Source: Manis javanica (lineage: Eukaryota > Chordata > Mammalia > Pholidota > Manidae). From it: a stretch of 64,000 bases of DNA. The notes below the pieces were generated by a model. It made no database searches. It was not told where the DNA came from and saw only the letters and a program-made list of their open reading frames with translations. Positions 42,850 through 54,424 of the stretch are shown here, in pieces; position 1 is the stretch's first letter; each line of letters begins with the position of its first letter. A program made the translations under genes and the position numbers. The DNA is taken from the NCBI RefSeq assembly GCF_040802235.1, contig NC_133158.1, positions 42,412,001-42,476,000 on the forward strand, in the 5' to 3' direction.

Positions 42850-45507
42850 GTGAGTACTGCGCCGACCCCCTCCCCTCTCACAGCAGGAAGGAGGGCCCTG
42901 GAGGCAGGGTGGGGGCGCAGGCTCCGGGGCTCTCTGTGGGCTTGAGGCAAGGACCGAGCCCCCCTCCCCACACACATACATACACTAGTTTAATAACTGC
43001 CATTTACCAGACACACACATTTTCTCTCAATAGCCCTACAGACTGGGTCTTGCTGTCCCATTTTACAGACAGGGAAACGGAGGCTCGGAAAGTTAATAAC
43101 TGACCTACGGCAACCCTCCTGCTCGGAGCTGAAAGCAGGATTCAGACCCAGCTGTGCCTGGCTGGCAGGCAGTGCCTACGCCCACCAGCCTCCTGCCTTT
43201 TCTGCCAAAGATTCCTGAACCACAGTGCAGAGCTTTACAGACTGTTTTGCCACATTCACAAAGCAAAAAGGAACGACAAGTGGAAACAGTCACTTCTGGA
43301 GCACTTTGATTCATGAAAACAATTTTTATGTATCCTCATTTATCATTGCTCTGCCCTCTGGGGGGAATGTGGCTGTTCCATCAACCCGAGTGTGAAGAAC
43401 TTTGAGGGGGGCTTTTTATCAGGTTGTCTACTGAGTGGGGGGACCAGCAGTGGTTCCCAAACTGGAGAGCTTTCAGAACTCCTAATGCCCAGGATGCCCC
43501 AGCTACATCAGAATGTCTGGTGGGTGAAGGGTGGGCGAAGCAGGCACCGGTAGATTTTAAAGATCCCCAGCATCTCCCGACGTGAGCGAAGGTCAGGAAC
43601 CACTGGGATACGGAATTATCGAGGACGATTAAAGAGATTTCCCATGCTTTCTATTTTCCCAAGGAAAAGTCCGGCTAGGTACCAAAGTGAGGCAGATTTG
43701 CTGAGCTTCAGATAGACAGACTTGCTTGAGAAATGAGTATTGGACACTAAGGATGTACGGGAAGATGTGACAAGCAGACGCTTCGGAGACAGGGAAAGAG
43801 AAAAAATAGCAGGGAAGAAATAGAACATAGCACTCACCGAGATTTTCTCTACTGAATGTGTGTCTCTTGTTAGACTCTTTGTTTTCTTAGAAAGGGGATG
43901 TTTTATTGAAAAAAACAGTGAAGGGGAACTTTGTTTCTGGCTTCAGGGACCCCTAATTCCCATGGGCACCTGCCAACAGGAGGGAACCCAGGCCCACATG
44001 GCCGTCCTGACAAGGTTCTAGGAGCGTGCCAGGGGAGGGAGACCCCCAGGCCGATGGCCAGATTTTCTACAAGATTTACTCAGAAAAAGGGTCCCTCCTC
44101 CAGCGGATATCAGGGTGCAGGGGCACCTGATAGGCACGCAGGAGCTGAGGACTGCAGGCTCACAGGCAGAAGCCACAGGCCCTCCCCAACCGGTGAGGGC
44201 ACTGGTGGCTGACCAGGCTTTGTTGGGGCCAGCGGCAAACCAATGCGCCATGCCAGCCAAGGACAGGGTGGACTGCGGCTACCCCGACGTCACCGCCGAG
44301 CAGTGCAACAGCAGGGGCTGCTGCTTCGACTCCAGTATCTTCGAGGTACCCTGGTGCTTCAAGCCTCTGCAGGAGGCAGGTAAGCCAGCCCCACTTGCAC
44401 AGTGCCCTTTCTGAGCCCAGGGAGAGCCTCCAGGTCCCCAGGAAGCTGCACACACCTGGGCCTTGGGCAGGGCACCCAGCACACGGCTGTCCATTGGAGG
44501 CCTCAGTCAGAGGCTCTGAGCCCAGGGCAGCTAGTGGCCAGTGGCTGTCCCTACTGAGGGGTTTGTGCAAACTGTAAGAGCAATTGTTTCAAAAATGTGT
44601 TCAAAGTCAAGGCATTATGTAGAGGGAGCTCATTTGTTAAACTATCCCAGAGAGAAATAGCAAATACATAGGTTTGGGAAGCCGGGGCACCCTTTGAGGC
44701 CATATTCAGCAAATAAACCATTTGTGACATGCTCACAGCATGGCAGATGCATGGCAATACTGGGCGTGGAGCCCTGGCGCCCCTCCACCCCCTGCCTCGC
44801 CTCCCTTGGTGGTGCAGTGGGCTGCAGGACAATCACCTGGGGATCCCATGTCAGCAACAGGTGGCTGTGCCCACGGGTGGCTCAATGTCCTGCTCCAGCA
44901 GCCCCACCCCACCACGTCTTGGGCGTGGAAGTCTGCTACAAGCCATCTGGCAGTCCAGGAGTCAGCTCTCACCATGTAAGAAGAGTGCAGCTGCAGAAGG
45001 CACCTTCCTGGCATCAGGCCCTGGAGGGGCCTCTCCTGCCCTGCACCCCAGCGTAACAAGGAGGGGCTGCACCCAGCTGATCCCCACTCCCTGAGCAATG
45101 ACCGGGCCCATACCCATTTCCAGGGCCTCCTCCCCATTCCCAGAAAATCCAGGCAGAGGTCCAGGTGAGGCTGTGGAACCAGAAGAGAGAGCTGCCTCAC
45201 TGATGGCCGTCTCCACTCTTTGGGCTCCTCAGCCTGAGACCCCTCCTTCTTTGAGGACTGGCAGTGACCCCCAAAACACCCATCTCATTTATCATCTGCC
45301 CTGGCCCTCAGGTCCTGGTGGGGCAGGTGGTCCTTCTCCCAGGAAGTTGGAGACACCCTCCCCCCACCCCAGTGACCTGGGAGAGAATGCAACACAGGAT
45401 ACTGACCTTGAAGCCTGTCTTGACCTTGAGAGCCAGGCAGCCGGTGGGTGGAGAAGAGACGCCCTGTAACACATGCCTCTGCTTTGTTTCCAGAATGCAC
45501 ATTTTGA
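42768..45507 (+). CDS. TFF3: TFF3 trefoil factor 3 (intestinal trefoil factor), complete
   Basis: Secreted single-domain trefoil peptide of goblet cells, known to pair through its seventh cysteine with itself or with FCGBP and to act in mucosal repair. Three exons: 42768-42849, 44233-44379 and 45494-45507, joined in phase 1. The product is 80 residues, the length of the human 80-residue form. Residues 1 to about 21 are the signal peptide (MEAGALWLLAVVLVLGSSTS), then GEYMGLSANQCAMPAKDRVD. The trefoil spacing is C-x9-C-x9-C-x4-CC-x10-C with EVPWCFKPLQEAECTF at the end, so all seven cysteines are present. The stop is TGA at 45505. The start is chosen because it begins the signal peptide and has context gaccATGG. 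An in-frame ATG 14 codons upstream is discussed in findings. Identity is secure from YPDV..PLQEAECTF and from position. Confidence 0.98.
42990..43175 (-). repeat. MIR SINE in TFF3 intron 1
   Basis: Reversed MIR order: tttaccagacacacacattttc, aatagccctacagactgg, cccattttacagacagggaaac, ggaggctcggaaag and gctgaaagcaggattcagaccc. Well preserved for its age. Confidence 0.8.
43448..43605 (+). mobile_element. MER5A-like hAT-Charlie element in TFF3 intron 1
   Basis: Begins CAGTGGTTCCCAAACT and ends GGTCAGGAACCACTG, which are imperfect terminal inverted repeats. The body has acatcagaatgtctgg and tagattttaaagatcccc as in MER5-type elements. 158 bases, non-autonomous. Confidence 0.75.
44233..44379 (+). 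CDS. TFF3: TFF3 exon 2 (trefoil domain)
   Basis: 147-bp exon, acceptor gttggggccag, donor gtaagcc. It encodes SANQC through PLQEA. The acceptor has a weak pyrimidine tract (ttgttgggg), but only this AG gives the conserved SANQC join. Confidence 0.95.
45494..45507 (+). CDS. TFF3: TFF3 exon 3 coding part (ECTF-stop)
   Basis: After the acceptor gctttgtttccag it encodes the end of Glu, then Cys-Thr-Phe and TGA. This is the invariant TFF3 C-terminus carrying the free cysteine. Confidence 0.95.
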
Positions 45508-45700
45508 AGCAAAGCCCACTGGCCCCTCGACACCCTGGGATGTGAGCATCCCCTCTCTGGGCGCTCTGCCTGCGGTTCTCTGCCAGCTGTGCGCACCTCC
45601 GCTCTCCTATCACCCTGCTCCTGGCAAGCGCTTCTGCTGAAAGCTCATGATGTCTGGGGCCTGATGTTTTAAAGAATAAAGATCTGTACTTGGCATGAAG
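45508..45700 (+). other. TFF3: TFF3 3'UTR (end approximate)
   Basis: From the stop to about 20 bases after AATAAA. End inferred. Confidence 0.8.
45675..45680 (+). promoter_or_regulatory. TFF3: TFF3 polyadenylation signal
   Basis: Canonical AATAAA 168 bases after the stop, followed about 35-55 bases later by GT-rich sequence (ttttgtgctgttgtgtttt), a good downstream element. Confidence 0.88.
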
Positions 45701-46820
45701 ACAGTTCTTCATTCCTGAGATTTTGTGCTGTTGTGTTTTATTTCTGCTAAGTCACTCTCACACCTTCTCGGCTCTCACAGATGGGGCATGGCGGGAGCGT
45801 GCCATAGCGTCTCCCAGCAGAGGTGTGCCCCAGGCCCCGGCGCAGGTGAATGACCTGCTCACATAGCGCCTCGTGTGTGGGGCTGCACCGAGTCCAGACC
45901 CGGCACTGGGCAGGCAGGCCCGGCAGCCTGAGGGCTCACTTCCGTGTGCGAGTCGGGAAAAGACACTTCACATGTACGTTTCCTTAAAAGATTATTAACA
46001 TCTGCCTTGGTGAAGAGGGCAAACAAATAAGCCAGCTTACAAACTGGCACTTCCTTGACTTGCAAGTCAGTTTAATGTCTGTGACCTTTGGATGGCCTTT
46101 GAATTTTTTCTTCTGAAAATGGGGGAAACTTCATGAATAAATGAATTGGTGTCCTTCTTAAGTCCACATGAAGGCTTACAGCGCCCCGGGTGGAGAGCCG
46201 TTCATCCCCTAACCCTAACCCTAACCCCCTCACTTTGTGAGCCGTGGACCTCTCTACTGACAGCTGGAGGGTTTCTACGGGCGCCAACCGGTGTCGACCC
46301 ACTGGGCTGAACGTCCTGCGCTGTCATGCTGACGGCACTCTTTGCAGGCCACAGATGCAGTTGTGTGGCACACTCATCCACACAGCACGGTGGCGAAAAG
46401 GCAGCGCAGCTCGCAGAGGTGGGCCTGAGCCATCCTCCCCTCTGGAAAGGGGACACCGGCTCCCATCAAAACCACACACTTTGCTTTTCGGCTTCCACTT
46501 GGGGCCAGGTCCCCAGACAACATCCTGGAAGTGCAGCATTATTGCCCTTGTCTTACAAAGAAGAAAAGAGAAGGAAAAAGATGTAGGTTCATTGCTGGAT
46601 AGCCCCGGCTGACAGGAGACCATGTCAGCATGTCAGGGTCTCTGAATCTGAAGCCCTGTGTGCCCTTTGTTAACAAATCTCTTTGTAGAACAGGAATTTA
46701 ATTGAGGAGAATTTTATTGCACAGAAAATCAGTTGTAAACTGGGGAGACGCAGCCCTCGGTTGTGAACCCAAAGTGTGCTCCAAGAAAAGGTTGTTTTCA
46801 GAGTAAAAGTCTCTGCCAGG
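45701..46820. other. TFF3-ABCG1 intergenic DNA, left part
   Basis: No gene recognised. A short run of telomere-like hexamers and, at the right end, a minisatellite are listed separately. Confidence 0.5.
46207..46227 (+). repeat. Interstitial telomere-like (CCCTAA)3.5
   Basis: Three exact CCCTAA units plus CCC. Short interstitial telomeric arrays of this size are seen in mammalian genomes at healed breaks or by chance. Confidence 0.9.
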
Positions 46821-47134
46821 TCCCCACACCTGTACACACAATGAGGGGTGCAGGGTCTCCACACCTGTCTACACAAGGAGGGGTGCAGGGTCCCCACACT
46901 TGTCTGTGCCATGAGGAGTGCAGGGTCCCCACACCTGTCCACGCAATGAGGGGTACAGGGTCCCCACACCTGTCCATGCAATGAAGAGTGCAGGGTCTCC
47001 ACACCTGTCTGTGCAAATGAGGGGTGCAGGGTCCCCACACCTGTCCTTGCCATGTGGGGTGCAGGGTCCCCACATCTGTCTGTGCCATGAGGGGTGCAGG
47101 GTCCCCACACCTGTCTGCGCCATGAGGGGTGCAG
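46821..47134 (+). repeat. 35-bp minisatellite, nine units
   Basis: Nine head-to-tail copies of a unit like TCCCCACACCTGTC followed by -caatgaggggtgcaggg. Eight units are complete (one is 36 bases) and the last stops at gcag. Units differ at a few positions such as tctgtgcc versus tccacgca. The unit length is not a multiple of three, so the open frames across it on several frames are an artefact of few stop triplets. Confidence 0.95.
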
Positions 47135-49255
47135 CCTTGTTCAGTCTCCTTGGGCCGATGCAGCCTTGCTGCTTGGCCGCCTCCCCAGCCTGTGTCTGAG
47201 CAGCAGCAGGACTGTCCGGGGCCTGGCTCTGCCTTGGAGAACACACCTCATCTGTGGTTCTCCCGAGGATGCCAAACGCCGTGGGGCCTCCTGTCAACAC
47301 ACGGCCTCCAACCCCATGTGGTGCTGGGCCTCAGCTGGCCTGATGAATCCACCCTGTCTTCCTGCATAGATGGGTTTCGGGGGAGGTGGGCCTCATGTGG
47401 TTTTGTCTTATTTCCACCACTTCCGACTCCTGGCAGCTGCACCTTCCAGGCCTCAGGCATGAACCTCTCTGGGAACATTTCTGACCAAGCTGAGCATGTG
47501 GAGTGTGCCCTCCGCTCCTGGGGACACCGCTCCCAGAGGTGCTGTCGCCTGGACTCCTCCTGGTCTGCCTCTGTGCCCCTCCCTCCTCGCAGGCCTCCCT
47601 GCAGCGTGGCCTTATCAGTGGTAGCAGCCTGCCTCTGCTTCCTAAGAATTCTTGGCCTGTCTCTGCCTACCTCCACCGTTCCTGAGCGCTGCTCTGGATA
47701 CCTGCTCACACTGTGCTCGCCACTCACCCCCAACTGCCTGCTGGCTGCCGCTGTGCCCTGGAGGGAGGGGTTCCGCCCCAGGCCTGCAGCTGGGGCCCAC
47801 CCCCCTCACCTGCTGTAGAGCTGGCCGCACCTCCCCTGGCCCCATGCTGGTCACACAGCCTTGCTGGGTGAGGGGAGAGCCAGGCCTGGAACGACCCCCT
47901 CTGCCCCCAGGAATGAGGTTCTGAGGCTTTTGCACTCCACCCTTCTTGCATGGAGCCCGAGGCCAAGGTGAGCTGCTCAGCCACGGTCATCCCTCACAGA
48001 CACTGCTGCCACCATCCCCACCACTCTGTGGCCAGAGGCACTGCGTCTTCACCAAGGCCACATCCTTGCCCACTAGCCCCACCCCCAAGATGGCATCTTC
48101 CATTCTGTGTTGGCCGTTCAGGGCCCCCACCTTGAGTGTGTGCTCCCCTCAGGAAGCTGGGGAGACCCCGGGCCAGACTCAGACCCTGGAACCTCCGTCA
48201 TTCCCAGCACAGTGACTTCCCTCTGCACATGGGGCTCAGTCTTCCTGTCCGGGGCTCAAAAGTCTTTCCCTAAACTTCCCTTTGTCATTCCTGTAGGGGC
48301 ACAGGAGGTCCTCAAGCAAGTCAGACTTCTGGCTGTCTGCCCTGTGCTCACTGGGCATCCTGGTTAATGTGAACGTGAGCCCCTCCCCAAAGCCAACAGC
48401 TTCACAAATGGCTCAGGGAATGGCGTGGACATGAGCCTCATCTGCAGAGGTTGACAGTATCTCAGGCCTGGCAGTTAGATCAGTCTTTGGGTGGGGCCTG
48501 GCCCAGCAATGACCCCCTGCCCAGGCAGAGAAGATGGGCACATGCATCTTTGCAAGGTGGATGCCCAACCATGAAAGCAAGGTGGGCTGAGGGGCTGCCG
48601 GGGGCCAACACTTGACCCGGAGTTCAAGACTGTTACTCTCCAGCCTGCGTTAAGGACTAAACAAGCAACATCTACGGCTCACCTGTCCCCACAAAGCCCC
48701 CTCCAGGCCACGTTATAAAACACTGCATTACTGTACCATTTGTCTCAATTACTGACTTAGGACATGTGCCTCAACCCAGCCCCGTCCTCAGCCCACAGGC
48801 ACCCCCACAAACGAGCTCAGAGAACTCCAGCAGGGGCAGAGGTCATGCCGGGGAGTGACGTGGACGAGCCTGGAGCCGGTCCAACCGCAGTGACCAGCAG
48901 CGCCCTCTGCTGCCCCGCGTGGTGCTGCAGCTTCCTACCAGCCCTGGGCAAGCCGGCTGCATTCTGCTCCCCTTCTCTGAAAGACTTAAGATACCCATCC
49001 CCGGCTACCCCTGGCTCCTGACAGCACCCAATCCTGAGCAAAGCCCCACTTCCTTGAACCTCCCCCAGATCACCTAACACAGGCCTAAATCCTATAACAA
49101 CACCCCCAAGATGCCCCACGGCAGGCCGTGCTCCTCATGCCACACGTCCCTCAGCCCAGCTTGCAGCACTGAGTTCCTGTGCTCTTTGGCAGGAGGGCGT
49201 CGGCACAAACAGGCCAAAGGCTTGGTGGGTGACAGCGGCCCAGGGACACATGGTC
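47135..49255. other. Intergenic DNA, no gene recognised
   Basis: GC-rich. ORFs up to 229 codons, none with motifs. Parts at about 47.4-47.9 kb are pyrimidine-rich in the manner of old L2 DNA, too weak to call. Confidence 0.45.
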
Positions 49256-49261
49256 TTAGCC

Positions 49262-49430
49262 AGTGGTTCTCCAGGGGGTCTGCACTGCCTTAAGGGACCC
49301 TTGGAAATTAGTGGGCATGCTGCTGAGTGTTGTGTGAATGGGGAGGGGGGCACCACCGGCACTGGGTGGGCACAAGGCCTGAGAGGGCAGGGGTCTGCGA
49401 TGTGCCAGAGTGCCTGTGGGCTTCCCACCG
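49262..49430 (+). mobile_element. MER20-like hAT-Charlie fragment
   Basis: ccagtggttctccagggggtc, then ggggggcaccaccggcactgg and gtgggcacaaggcctgagagg match the MER20 order (cagtggttctcaactggggg ... ggtgctactggcatctagtggg). The right terminus is lost. Confidence 0.55.
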
Positions 49431-50299
49431 TGCTGCAGACACTCAGGGCAGCTGCAGACAGCTTATGATGGTCCGAGACCAGAACCGGCTTCTGTTCACA
49501 ACCTCACTCTAGGTTGTGTTTGCAGGGTTTGAATACGCCAGAATTTCCCAGTGCAGCATCCTGTTAGTCAAGGGAAGACCAGTCTGGCTTGGGGCTTCGG
49601 CCGAGGTGGTCATTTCAGTCAAACACCTCTTGGCGGGGACGATGGCCCTGGTGGTGTGAGCTGTCGGGGCTGCCTGTGTTCATGGGTGGCACGCTCGTGG
49701 GGCCTCTGTGCAGGCATGTCTGAGCTGCCACTCCTCCGTCGTGTCTGCAGTGTGGCTGTGCAGAGCGTGGCGCCCCAAGGCACTCAGGATTGCTGCATTC
49801 ACTATCACTGTCCTTCGGTTCCCTGTATTTTTTGGGGTGTTACTCATATGTGCTTCTCAAAACTTTGTGTGTGGGCATGTACGTTAGGTATGAATTTCAC
49901 CTCAGGACAGCAAAAGTCTGATGGCATACTTGGTATACAGAAGGTGCTTCTGCTGCATAAGCCTTCTGAGGAGGCTTCCTCTCTCCCGGCCGGGCCCCCA
50001 CCTCCCAGCCAAGCCCTCTTGCCTCCGGATTCCAATTTCTATCACTTAAAGGGAAACCTTTTTTGCAGAAAACTTGGAGTTTTCCCTCATTGTCCTTTTT
50101 TTGTGGTTGAATCCGACCCCAGGCATGGCCCCATGCCCTCCATTTCCCACAGGTGTCCTTTCCCCTGGTGGGGTGGGGGTGGGGGCATGGAGAAAACAGA
50201 AAGGAAACCAGAGAGGCAGGGGTCTCAGGAAAGCAGGGAGCCCTGCCTCTGGAAAGTGCTGAAGCGTGGCTCACTGCCTGAAGAGCCCATGGCTATAGC

Positions 50300-50440
50300 A
50301 CATGGTGTTCTACCCATTTTACATCATCGACCCCACAATAGCCCTGCAAGGTCCGGAATGTTTCCATTTTCACAAGTGAGCAAGAGGTACAGAGACGTCA
50401 GGTCAGGAGCCCAGCATCACACAGCAGCAGAGGAGCCTGG
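50300..50440 (-). repeat. MIR SINE fragment
   Basis: Reversed MIR phrases: ccccacaatagccctgcaagg, tccattttcacaagtgagc, aagaggtacagagacgtcagg, gcccagcatcacacagcag. Confidence 0.75.
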
Positions 50441-51755
50441 AGCACAGGGCCTGCTTAAAGGGTCTGCACACCCTTCCACCCTCAGCAGCGCAGAGCCCCC
50501 AGAGAAGAAGAGGGGGCTCCTTCTCAGTTCCCAGCCAGGACACTGGGTGGGACTGCCTGGGAAGGGGAGGGGCAGGTGGCTCCAGTGCCCTTAGGTCAGT
50601 ACATGAGGATGGTTGGATAGCTGCTTTGCATCCCACCAGAGACCTGGAAGCAGCTGCCCTGAACCTTCAGGTTCCAGAAAGCTCTGAGGGTCGTCCCAAA
50701 GGTCCTGGGGCCCCACCCACCAGTGGAAGCCAGGGCCCCAGCAACTTGCCGAGGAGAAGCCAGACCCCCTTGCAGCTGGTGGAAGCAGAGGTAAACATGA
50801 GACTCACACCCCCCACACATGCATGTGGCCATTAAACCTGAGTGTGTTTTCTGTAGTATTTGTGTGCCTTTTCCCTCCTCCTGAGTTAAGAACAGTTGGT
50901 CCTTAAAGAGTTGCTTCAACATTTCTTAGTTGCAGTGGTTCCTCTGTGTAGGCTGGCTGGCTCTGTATTGTACCAGAATGTGCCGGACAGTTGCTGGAAT
51001 TCGTCACTCCATTCCAAGAATTCTTAAACTCAGTGACATTGAGAGGAGAGCTTTTGCTTCAAACTCAAACACCAACACAGGGGCAGACAAATGGCAGGTT
51101 GATGGGGAGCCCTGGGGGGCATGAGGCTGGACCCCCTTCTGGGTCTGACCCTTCTGAGCAGAGGGGGGAAGGAGGGACTGGGTGGCAGAGCCTCAGACCA
51201 CGGCCAAGTTCAGGTGAGGTTCCAACAGGCCATGGACTATCCCCAAACTGACATGCCCCTTCCAGGACTCCTATTTCTGGCAGGAATGGCCTGGCACGGG
51301 TGCCATGGCGGATCCTAAGGGGCCGCAACCGGCATGGTCAGTCAGCTGTGCTCCCTCCTGTCCCCTTCGGTTCTCTTGGATGGATGCCAGGGTGGCACAT
51401 GGCACATTTCAGGGTCATCATGGAAATTCCTCCCTTGCTGTGCATTTGCTCTGAGGCCCTTCACAGACCTAGGCTGCAAAGGCTGGGAATTCCTCCCTTG
51501 GGCCTCCCGTCTTTGGGGTTGAAGTGGCCTGGCATGCATTGCAAAGAGTTAGAGACCCTCCGAGCCGCAAAGTCCCCTTCAGCAAAATGCAGACAATTGC
51601 AATAGCTACATCAGGGGTGTTTAATGGCTGTGAAGACCTGGGAGGTCTGGGCCAGCACACCTTGGTTGCCATAACGCTTTGGTGCAGGGCGCCTCCACCT
51701 TTCTGAGCTGTGGGCCCTTCTTCCTTCGGTTCTGTGTTGCCTGTGGAATGTCAAT
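50441..51755. other. Intergenic DNA, no gene recognised
   Basis: No exon or repeat supported. A long + strand ORF ends at 50594 (see findings). Confidence 0.45.
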
Positions 51756-51759
51756 GAGC

Positions 51760-52040
51760 GTTATGATCAGTGAGAGAAGCCGGACACCGGGCCGCATGTT
51801 GTACGATTCCATTCACAGTCCGGGCCCATCCAAAGGCAGGGAGTGGAGGTGCGGCCGACAGTGGCCAGGGACGGTGGGGAGTGACTGCTGGTGGGTGTGG
51901 GGTTTCTTTTGGGGGTGACGAAAATGTGGAATTAGAGAGCAGTGATCACTATATCATTCTGTGGAAACCTGAAAAGCCTTGAATTGTACACTTTAACGGT
52001 GAATTTTATAGTATGTGAGTTTTATTTCAATAAATATATA
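51760..52040 (+). mobile_element. Old L1 (L1M) 3'UTR fragment, sense
   Basis: gccgcatgttgtacgattcc, cggtggggagtgactgctgg, ggtttcttttgggggtgacg, ttgaattgtacactttaacgg and a final tttatttcaataaatatat give the classic order of a mammalian L1M 3' end. Confidence 0.85.
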
Positions 52041-54090
52041 TATAAACCAAATGTGCTTCTATCTCTGCTGATTCACCAGCTTCGGACAATGCCTGGCTTC
52101 CTGCTTGAGTGTTGAGAGCCTATTTCCAAGCGCCAACTAAGGGCCAGGGTGCAGGTGGGCTCAGCGTGTCCCCATGCCTGCAGTCCTCCCAGGTCGCCCA
52201 GGCCAAGGGCTCTCCACTTCTCCCAACCATGCTCAGGGCACAGGAATGCTTCACTGCTTCTCTCTGGACAGCTGTCTTTGCTCCTTTGGTCTGGACACTG
52301 CAGCCTCCCTCTCTTGGGATTTGTGGGTCACAGATCCCTCCTCCCGTCCCCATCCTGCAGCCCTGCCTCCCAGGCGCTGTTTTCCGGGAGGGGCGCCCAT
52401 GGTGCCCAGCCCCAGCACCTGCTAAAGGGCACCTTTGGACACCTACAGCTGCTCTTTCATTTCCTGCCCCTCCTGCCCCTACTCCAGCCCTCCCCAACCC
52501 AGGGGAATTTTCTGTCTCGGGATGTGCAGAGACCCCTTTTCCTTGTGCAACCTGTTCTCAAATATGACAACCAGCTGAGGAAATTAGGGGAGCAAATCAA
52601 CTCCCAGGGTCAGAGCCAGCCGTGGTCAGGCTGCCTGTCCCTCCGGGGTGTGGCTGCATGAATACCTTCTGAGTGTGGCAGCACGGAGCACAGACTGCAC
52701 GGCTGATCACACACGGAGAGCAAAGAAAGAAAAGGAAACACCTGGGGGAAATCAGTTGCTTCTTCAAGAAGCACCCCGTGCCTTGGGGGTTAACCTCCAT
52801 GTCTTATTGCCGTCTTACTGCAGGATGAGGTCGCTGACAAGAGGAATGTACTTTTACTGCCAAGGCTACAGCAATGCTGTCAGAGAAGATCCAGACCCTT
52901 GGGCAGGGTGGACCCACCTGGGCCAATCTTCCAACATCGCTGAGGCCCTGGCGGCCTGGTCGGGCTCCCCAAGGCCTCACACGCCTGCTGTCCCAGAAGC
53001 CACCACCTTCGGGTGTAACTGGGGACAGAGGACTAGCAGCAGAATGTCTGCGCTGGGTGGGGCGGCCCTGATGGCCCTGGAAGCCCCTCGGGGTCATCAT
53101 GGGAGTGGGGAGCGTGCCTGGGGTCTGCACCTGTTTTAGTTTGGTTTTCCTTCCACTTGTGTTTCCAGAAAGACTGGTTTAAACTGTAAGTTGTAAGGAT
53201 ACCAGTATAAGTATGTTCTCCAAATTTTCATTTATTAAAGCCTAGTTGTTACTATAGAAACAACCACAGTGTTTCTCAGAAGGGAAATGGCTGCACGGGT
53301 TCCAGAACATTCCAGAGATGGTGTGCAGATCCTCAAGCGAGAATGGGGGCACAGCGCCATCTGGTCCGGAGGGCTGTCTGCAACTCAGTGCCATGGGGAG
53401 GAAAGCCAGGCTTGGAGGCCCAGCTCCCTGAGCGTAAGGCAGGGCACGGGCGCAAACCGGAGGCCATCTGGTCTTGGCTCGGCGACCTCAGCGGCTGTGC
53501 TTGGGACAGGTGGGGGCGAGACTATTAACTCTTGTACTATTTGCCAAAACAGGTGTGTAGAATATTTGTAATCTAAAAATTCTAATAGATACTTTTGGAA
53601 GAAGTTGGGGAGGAATGGGGACAATGCCAGGGGAAAAGGGTGGGTGGTCCAGGAGTCTGAGAGCATCTAGGCATGCATGACCCCGGGCAGGAGGAAGGAT
53701 GGGGGGCACCAGATCATCAGGCTGTGGCTTTTCTCTCTCTGTCCTGTCCCTACATTAGCACCTTCCTCCCCACCTACAAGGCAACCTCGTCCTGCACATC
53801 ATGACCACACCCAGGTGGCAGCCCAGCGAGAACCCCCGTGCTGACCAGTGTGGGGTCCTTAGAGCATACAGACCCCCAAAGCTGACTCCTGGGGATGTCT
53901 GTCCATCACCTTACCCCTCCACAAAGCAGGAGAAGTCTCCACTGGCTATGGCGACAGACTCTCCCAGGCACCTGCCTGTGGCAAGGCCATCTGCCTCCTT
54001 TGCTAGCCACTGCTGTCTGTCTTCTTCCCAAGGCAGGGACAGGAGCCCTGGCTCCCCAGCTTGTCACCCTCTGAATTCTGCCTCCACCTC
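52041..54090. other. Intergenic DNA, no gene recognised
   Basis: GC-rich, unique-looking; ORFs without motifs. Confidence 0.45.
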
Positions 54091-54215
54091 TTGCCTTGGG
54101 CAGGTTGTCTGACCTCCAAGCCTCAGTTTCCTCACCTGAGAAATGGGGCTGACAGCGGCTGGCTGGCTCTGAGAATGGTGGTTAAATGAGATGCTTATGA
54201 ACAGACACTAGGTGG
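54090..54215 (+). repeat. MIR SINE fragment
   Basis: ttgccttgggcaggttgtctg, cctcagtttcctcacctgag, aaatggggctgacagc and ggttaaatgagatgctt are the sense MIR core and tail. Confidence 0.85.
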
Positions 54216-54424
54216 CATGCCAGGACCAGCCCTCTTACTTAAATCGTCCAACTTCACCCGAATCCACTCCAACACCTACCCAAGGAGTCACTCCTAAGAA
54301 CAAGGGCAGCCCAAGATGGGGAGAGCGCTGCCCATGCCCCACTGGACCCCAGGCCCCTTTCCCCCAGCAGGTCCGAGAGCTGGTGCTGCTGAAGCAAAAG
54401 GAGAGAGAAGGAGAAATCTGAAAA

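Noticed and set aside
42726-43103. 125-codon ORF starting 14 codons before TFF3
   Set aside because: It reads through the exon 1 donor into intron 1 and a MIR; the real transcript splices at 42849.
46821-47134. CRISPR-like array
   Set aside because: Direct repeats are contiguous without unique spacers, and the DNA is mammalian; it is a minisatellite.
46670-47300. Minus-strand ORFs of 143-148 codons with Cys/Gly/Asp/Pro-rich repeats
   Set aside because: They are translations of the 35-bp minisatellite in all three frames; the repeat is not a multiple of three, so no constant peptide repeat exists.
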